The notes below the pieces were generated by a model. The model had not been told where the DNA came from. It made no database searches and saw only the letters and a list, made by a program, of their open reading frames with translations. From Chara braunii (lineage: Eukaryota; Streptophyta; Charophyceae; Charales; Characeae), in contig BFEA01000213.1 of the NCBI GenBank assembly GCA_003427395.1, positions 2,100,471 through 2,145,681 on the forward strand: 45,211 nt of DNA, given 5' to 3'. Both the position numbers and the translations under genes were made by a program. Shown piece by piece: positions 41,051 through 45,211 of this stretch (within the stretch, counting starts at the first letter, position 1; each line of letters starts with the position of its first letter).

Positions 41051-42162
41051 TGCTTTTGTGACACGGAGAAGGGAGGCCCGCCGAAAGAAACCTAATTTTC
41101 CATTATTAATCCCCACCTAGTATTCCTCCCCGTCTGTATTCACTTCTTGGCGTCCCCTCTGTCCATACTACTAATCGCCCTTATTGGCTGCGGAGACCGC
41201 ATCCCCTCTGTCCATACTACTATAAACAGTATATTTTAACTCGACCCTACGTTACTCACATACCCTTCCGCAACTTGACTTACATTTTTTGTCGTTTTTT
41301 TATGTAATAGCTTTCGTCCGCAACTGCCCATGCTTCATTCCCACCACTCTTCTACTCATCTACCCTCACTTCCTACACCTAGAACCCCCGAAATGAATTC
41401 TCGTGCGTCTTCATATTCCCACTGCCCTCCCTATGCCTACCCCCACACTGCACCACTAATGAATAGTAAGAAAGGCTGGGCCCTAACCCGTTCGGACCGA
41501 GCGAACCTTACCTAATGTGGCCACTTCATCCCCCCCCGGATACCCAATTCTACTATTCGGGATCCGAAATCCCCTTCCCTGGGCCCACTTCCCCTCACCA
41601 ATACCTCTCGACTTCTATCATTTCTTTGTCCTTTCTGTGTGATAGTAATTTCGACAGGTCGGCCGGCAGCGACGATCCTCGACTTTTTGCGACACTGTAC
41701 ACAGGCCCGCCCACCCCTCTTCGGCGCGAAAGTGACCCAGATTCTTAATTATTACTGGTCCTTCGCAGACCAAGTCTTTCGCGCTCCCCCTTCAGCCCCG
41801 AACGACACGAATCATCCAGCTCGCTTAACTTAAGACATTACAATATCGTTGCTCCCCATTCCCAAAACCACCCGCACCCCTTTCGTAACCCACCCCAAAC
41901 TTCGCCTACCTCTAACCGGATCTGATCGACCCCCCACTCTCATCTGTTGTAGGTCATTCCAACTACCCTACCACCTCATCTCTTCTCGGCAAGAATATAT
42001 ATTTCTACACGAGCATACTTGGCTACGCTCTTGCGGTTAAACACCTACTATCCTTCACAACGACCACCCCGATCTGCAACCCACAACGCATTGATCGAAA
42101 TCGCCGCTGGTTATCTCACAAGGGAAGGAAAGGAAAACACACTCTTGCGCTCTTAGCACAAA
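41051..42162. other. C/T-rich region, possible LINE 5' UTR
   Basis: The plus strand is rich in C and T and short of G, with no domain-bearing frame. It directly precedes the LINE ORF1 remnant on the same strand and could be its untranslated leader. That is inference. Confidence 0.3.
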
Positions 42163-43036
42163 ATGGCCAATTCGCAGCAAAATGCTGATGAAGCCCAAAA
42201 GCTCACAGAGATCATGAAGGGTTGGTTCATTGACCACGTATCGCAGGATGTCTCTGATTATGTGGAAACAACGATCAACGAAGAACAGGACTGTATTGAT
42301 ATAAGACCAAATGAAACCTTCCAAAGAGCACAAAACGAATTCCTCAAACAGATGACTGTTTCGATTGTTTTTCAGGGGGAAACAAAGAACTGGTTGAACG
42401 ATAAAAAGTTCGACGGTTCGACCTAGTGAGATACCTGGAATAATCTGTCATGACAGAGGAAGAACTCACTTCAGAGAAGGGAACAACCCACATGGAAGGC
42501 AAAGGGCAGATGACCTATGTCGCAAAGAACATGAAAGTGGTAGAATGGCTGTTGAACACAAAAAAAAAATGAAGTTTAAAGAAGGCAACAAATAGAACTT
42601 CGTCTTTTTCTGTCAATGGCTCCCCCGCACTGAATGGCAAAAGAAGAGGGACGAGGATAAAAGAAACAATTACTGGGTTATGGCAATGCGTTTTCCCATT
42701 GCCGCTTCAGTGTACATTCGAACAAGACTGGAAGCAGCAATGGGGAAAATCGTGAAGGCATTCTCTCTGATAGGGGATCCGGAAGATCCGAAGCTGGGCA
42801 ACCTCAAATATCAGTTACATCCTAATGTTGAAGAGTGGTTCAAACCCCGCTTGAAAGTTTGGGATGGCTCTGCATACTTGATGGTTGACCTGGTGAATTC
42901 AAACACCCCATAGTGCATAAACTACAACAAATATGGGCATAAGCAGGAGGAATGCCCGTTCTGTGAGTATAGCTACAGATACGGCCATTTCAGCGAAGAG
43001 TGCAAATTTGAAGATGGTAATAATACACAGAGGATT
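42163..43036 (+). pseudogene. LINE ORF1 remnant with two degenerate zinc knuckles
   Basis: ATG at 42163 (MANSQQNADEAQKLTEIMKG) is open to a TAG at 42424-42426. Coding texture continues in other frames, broken by stops and an A-run slip (about 42560-42570). It then runs on as NFVFFCQWLPRTEW and MAMRFPIAASVYIRTRLEAA and, after a further stop, ends in two retroviral-type knuckles at about 42914-43002: CINYNKYGHKQEEC and CEYSYRYGHFSEEC. Both fit C-X2-C-X4-H-X4-C except that the second Cys is Tyr or Ser. Such knuckles are common in plant L1-type ORF1 proteins that coat LINE RNA. Not functional as read. Confidence 0.65.
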
Positions 43037-44213
43037 TTTTTTCCTAGGCGACAAGGCCCTTAGTCCAACTGACCGTCTCATTAGGGTAACCCCCACTCGT
43101 GGCGAAGTGGCTGGGATTGCTAAGCAGCCCCAAACAATGCTGCCCAGCAGCATGCAACCAGAAAGAAAAGTTACCAGCATAACCAAGGGAACGCCTTCTC
43201 AAGGGGAACCTTTCAGCCTTTCTCAGAATGGGGCAATGCACCCCCGGGCACATGCTCGGGGGCGAAAGCAACAACGGGGAACAAGTCGGCATGACGCCCA
43301 ACTCAGACTCCCCGTTCGGGCACTCCAGCGGGCCCAGCTGCCGGACACAGTGGGTTCCAGACACCGTGGGGCAGTGGTTTCATACCACCAACCACTGGTC
43401 ACCATCCACTAGGGTCCCAGGGAGACAACGGGCTGCTAGCGATAACCCAAGCAGGGGAAAACGGGAAACAGGGCCCAGACTCATCAGGTCATTCGCCGCT
43501 GGGTCCAGATCTGAATGCATCCCAGCCAGCGAAAAACCCACGAAAGAAACCCCGCACTAAGAACGAGACCATGGGCATGGTGACACAGGAGGTACAACAC
43601 CCACAACCACCCGAACTGTTGGGCCCTGTCACTCCATCAGCCAGCCAAGACACCCCCTATGTCCTAACCCTACTGATTTTTAAGCAAAGTAATCAAACTA
43701 CTTTGCTGTTGCTCCAACAGACTGACAATAATGATTTCTTTCTTTCCTCCCCCACAGCCAGTACGTTTCCTCACCCGAATGAATTTTTAAACTTTGCAAG
43801 GAAGATGTTGGACAAAAGATATTTCCTAAGACCAATCCCAGCAATGCCATGTACCTCGGGCTATAAAAAAGGTCAATTAGGAAAAACCCACCCCATCCTC
43901 AGCCTGTGTCTGGAAGCAGCCCAGGCCCCGGGCACAGATCCTTAGGTGGCTGACAAGGGATTGTTATAGGCATCGATCTCATGGTTCAAAAAAAATAATG
44001 TCAAAGAACAATTCTACCCTCATTAGGGGATGGGATCCTGGGAGATGTCATCGCAGATCTGGACTCCCACATCCCAAAGGAACGATTCATGTTTTCAAAA
44101 TTCATCTTGGAATCCACAAAAATCCCGTGGGACGTGCCGAGCCTGATCCAGACTCAAAACTTGGAGGGAGCGCAACAAGAGTATCCAAGTAGGGTTGCAG
44201 GTCACTACAGCAA
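43037..44213 (+). pseudogene. LINE ORF1 C-terminal part / inter-ORF segment
   Basis: Open frames with Pro/Gln/Ser-rich peptides (for example from 43571: EVQHPQPPELLGPVTPSAS) fit the disordered tail of plant LINE ORF1 proteins. They are interrupted by frame changes. No domain was seen. Confidence 0.4.
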
Positions 44214-44830
44214 ATGAAAGGTAGACTCTCATTGGCCTCCTGGAATGTAAGAGGTTTGGTAGACAACAATGGTAAACAAAAAAGGGGAAGGGTGAAAATA
44301 TGGATTCCCTCATGTCGCATCTCGATCATGCTTTTGCAGGAAACTAAGCTTTGCGAAGAAAAGCTAGCTTCCATGCCGGCATGGTGGGGAGGTCCTCAGA
44401 TCTGGGCTCCAGCCCAACGGACGAGAGGTGGCACTGGCATCCTGGTACACAATAAATTAGCAAACTCTATAAAAGAAACCAGGACAGATCCAACAGGATA
44501 TTGGTGTTGGGCAAAATTGGAATTGAACGGTCAAAGTTGGACCTTCCTCTCACTCTATGTCCCTGCAGACCACACTGGGAAGACCAATTTCATCAACTTC
44601 ATAAAGGAACTGATCCCCGTTTTTTAGTACATCATCGTGGGGGGAGACTGGAATACAGTCCCCAACCCGGAGATAGACTCTACCACTCCACTATCCCACC
44701 CCGGGGAATCAGCAGCACTCAATGATCTCATGGTGGACCAATGCCTCTTTGACCCCTTCAGGATGCTCCATCCAGACATCTCTCCTACACATGGACCTCC
44801 AACATCGTATCAGAAAATAAACCACTCACA
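44214..44830 (+). pseudogene. LINE ORF2 relic: apurinic-type endonuclease domain, interrupted
   Basis: From ATG at 44214 the frame reads the L1-type endonuclease: SLASWNVRGL (metal-binding Asn), MLLQETKL (catalytic Glu), GGTGILVHN, SLYVPADHTGK (Tyr) and, after an in-frame TAG at 44625-44627, VGGDWNTV (Asp/Asn). A frameshift near 44765-44790 then puts the conserved SYTWTSN piece in another phase. Similarity stops at about 44815, before the SDH motif and before any reverse transcriptase. This nuclease nicks target DNA for LINE insertion. Loss of the 3' part is unlike the usual 5' truncation of LINEs. Confidence 0.82.
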
Positions 44831-45020
44831 ATGCGCAAATTGGCAACATAAAAATTGTGGGTTTTTTTTTGGGCGGTTTATCATATGCGGGCACCCTTTT
44901 TAAACTGTTGGTTTCGTGTTAATAAATAGTTTGCCGGAGGTAGTGTCATGTGTTCCACCAAAAGTGAAGGAACTCAACGTTGATAACATACGTCATAAAC
45001 ATGTGACACTGTGTTAAACA
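44831..45020. other. sequence beyond the LINE breakpoint
   Basis: It is AT-rich with no frame or recognised repeat. The change of texture at about 44815-44860 may be the border of a later insertion or deletion. Confidence 0.35.
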
Positions 45021-45157
45021 CTTTTTCAATTGATGAAAAGTTGTTGATAAGCTGTTTATAAGTTGTTGTAATGTTGTTTACAAGTTGTTTAAATGTGTTG
45101 AAATATTGTTGAAATGTTGTTTAAATGTGATGAAATGTTGTTGAAATGTTGTTGAAA
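45021..45157. repeat. minisatellite GTTGTTGAAAT
   Basis: About ten imperfect 11-17 bp units carry GTTGTTGAAAT, GTTGTTTAAATGTG and GTTGTTTACAA. Confidence 0.8.
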
Positions 45158-45159
45158 TG

Positions 45160-45163
<4 letters not shown>

Positions 45164-45211
<48 letters not shown>
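45164..45211. repeat. (GA)n microsatellite at window end
   Basis: A pure GA run extends off the right edge. Confidence 0.95.

Overview
The window is nuclear DNA of a eukaryote. It has spliceosomal introns, a LINE relic, several foldback (MITE-like) families, long microsatellites, assembly gaps and very low gene density. One gene (UTP14) reads like the land-plant and green-lineage version of the protein. The mix of a repeat-choked genome, large introns and a UEV of the AKTIP/FTS family fits a streptophyte alga of the Chara type better than a flowering plant. That placement is inference; no sequence search could be run.

Only two protein genes are well supported, both on the minus strand. (1) The 5' part of UTP14, a U3 snoRNP/SSU-processome factor, has exon 1 at 3822-4211 and exon 2 at 95-1150, and runs off the left edge. 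The two exons join in phase 0, and the 2.67-kb intron between them is filled with foldback elements and simple repeats. (2) A complete, intronless reading frame at 38033-38890 encodes a ubiquitin E2-variant (no catalytic cysteine) of the AKTIP/FTS family.

The rest by region. 4.2-5.6 kb: UTP14 promoter, CT/CA microsatellite and small repeats. About 5.6-20 kb: a conspicuously AT-rich block with no convincing gene, holding a 279-bp tandem duplication, a 289-bp TIR element, a polypurine tract and a GC-rich island beside an assembly gap. 20.8-21.5 kb: a repeat family that returns in opposite orientation at 28.3-29.1 kb. 21.7-22.2 kb (minus): an eroded group II intron reverse-transcriptase relic. 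23.3-27.3 kb: a mosaic of at least six different minisatellites ending in a hairpin array. 30.9-36.5 kb: foldback elements of several families, a 28S rRNA fragment beside a gap, and tandem duplications. 36.8-37.0 kb: a GC-rich short tandem repeat. 39.0-39.8 kb: upstream of the UEV gene, GA repeats, a 58-bp minisatellite and an inserted U6 snRNA copy with flanking direct repeats. 42.2-44.8 kb (plus): a LINE relic with ORF1 remnants, zinc-knuckle remnants and the endonuclease domain of ORF2, losing similarity before the reverse transcriptase. 44.9-45.2 kb: AT minisatellite and (GA)n.

I found no functional operon-like system or cluster of interacting genes. The most unusual material is in the repeats: the minisatellite mosaic and hairpin array, the nested snapback cluster at 32.8-33.1 kb, the U6 and 28S relics, and the condensed group II RT relic.
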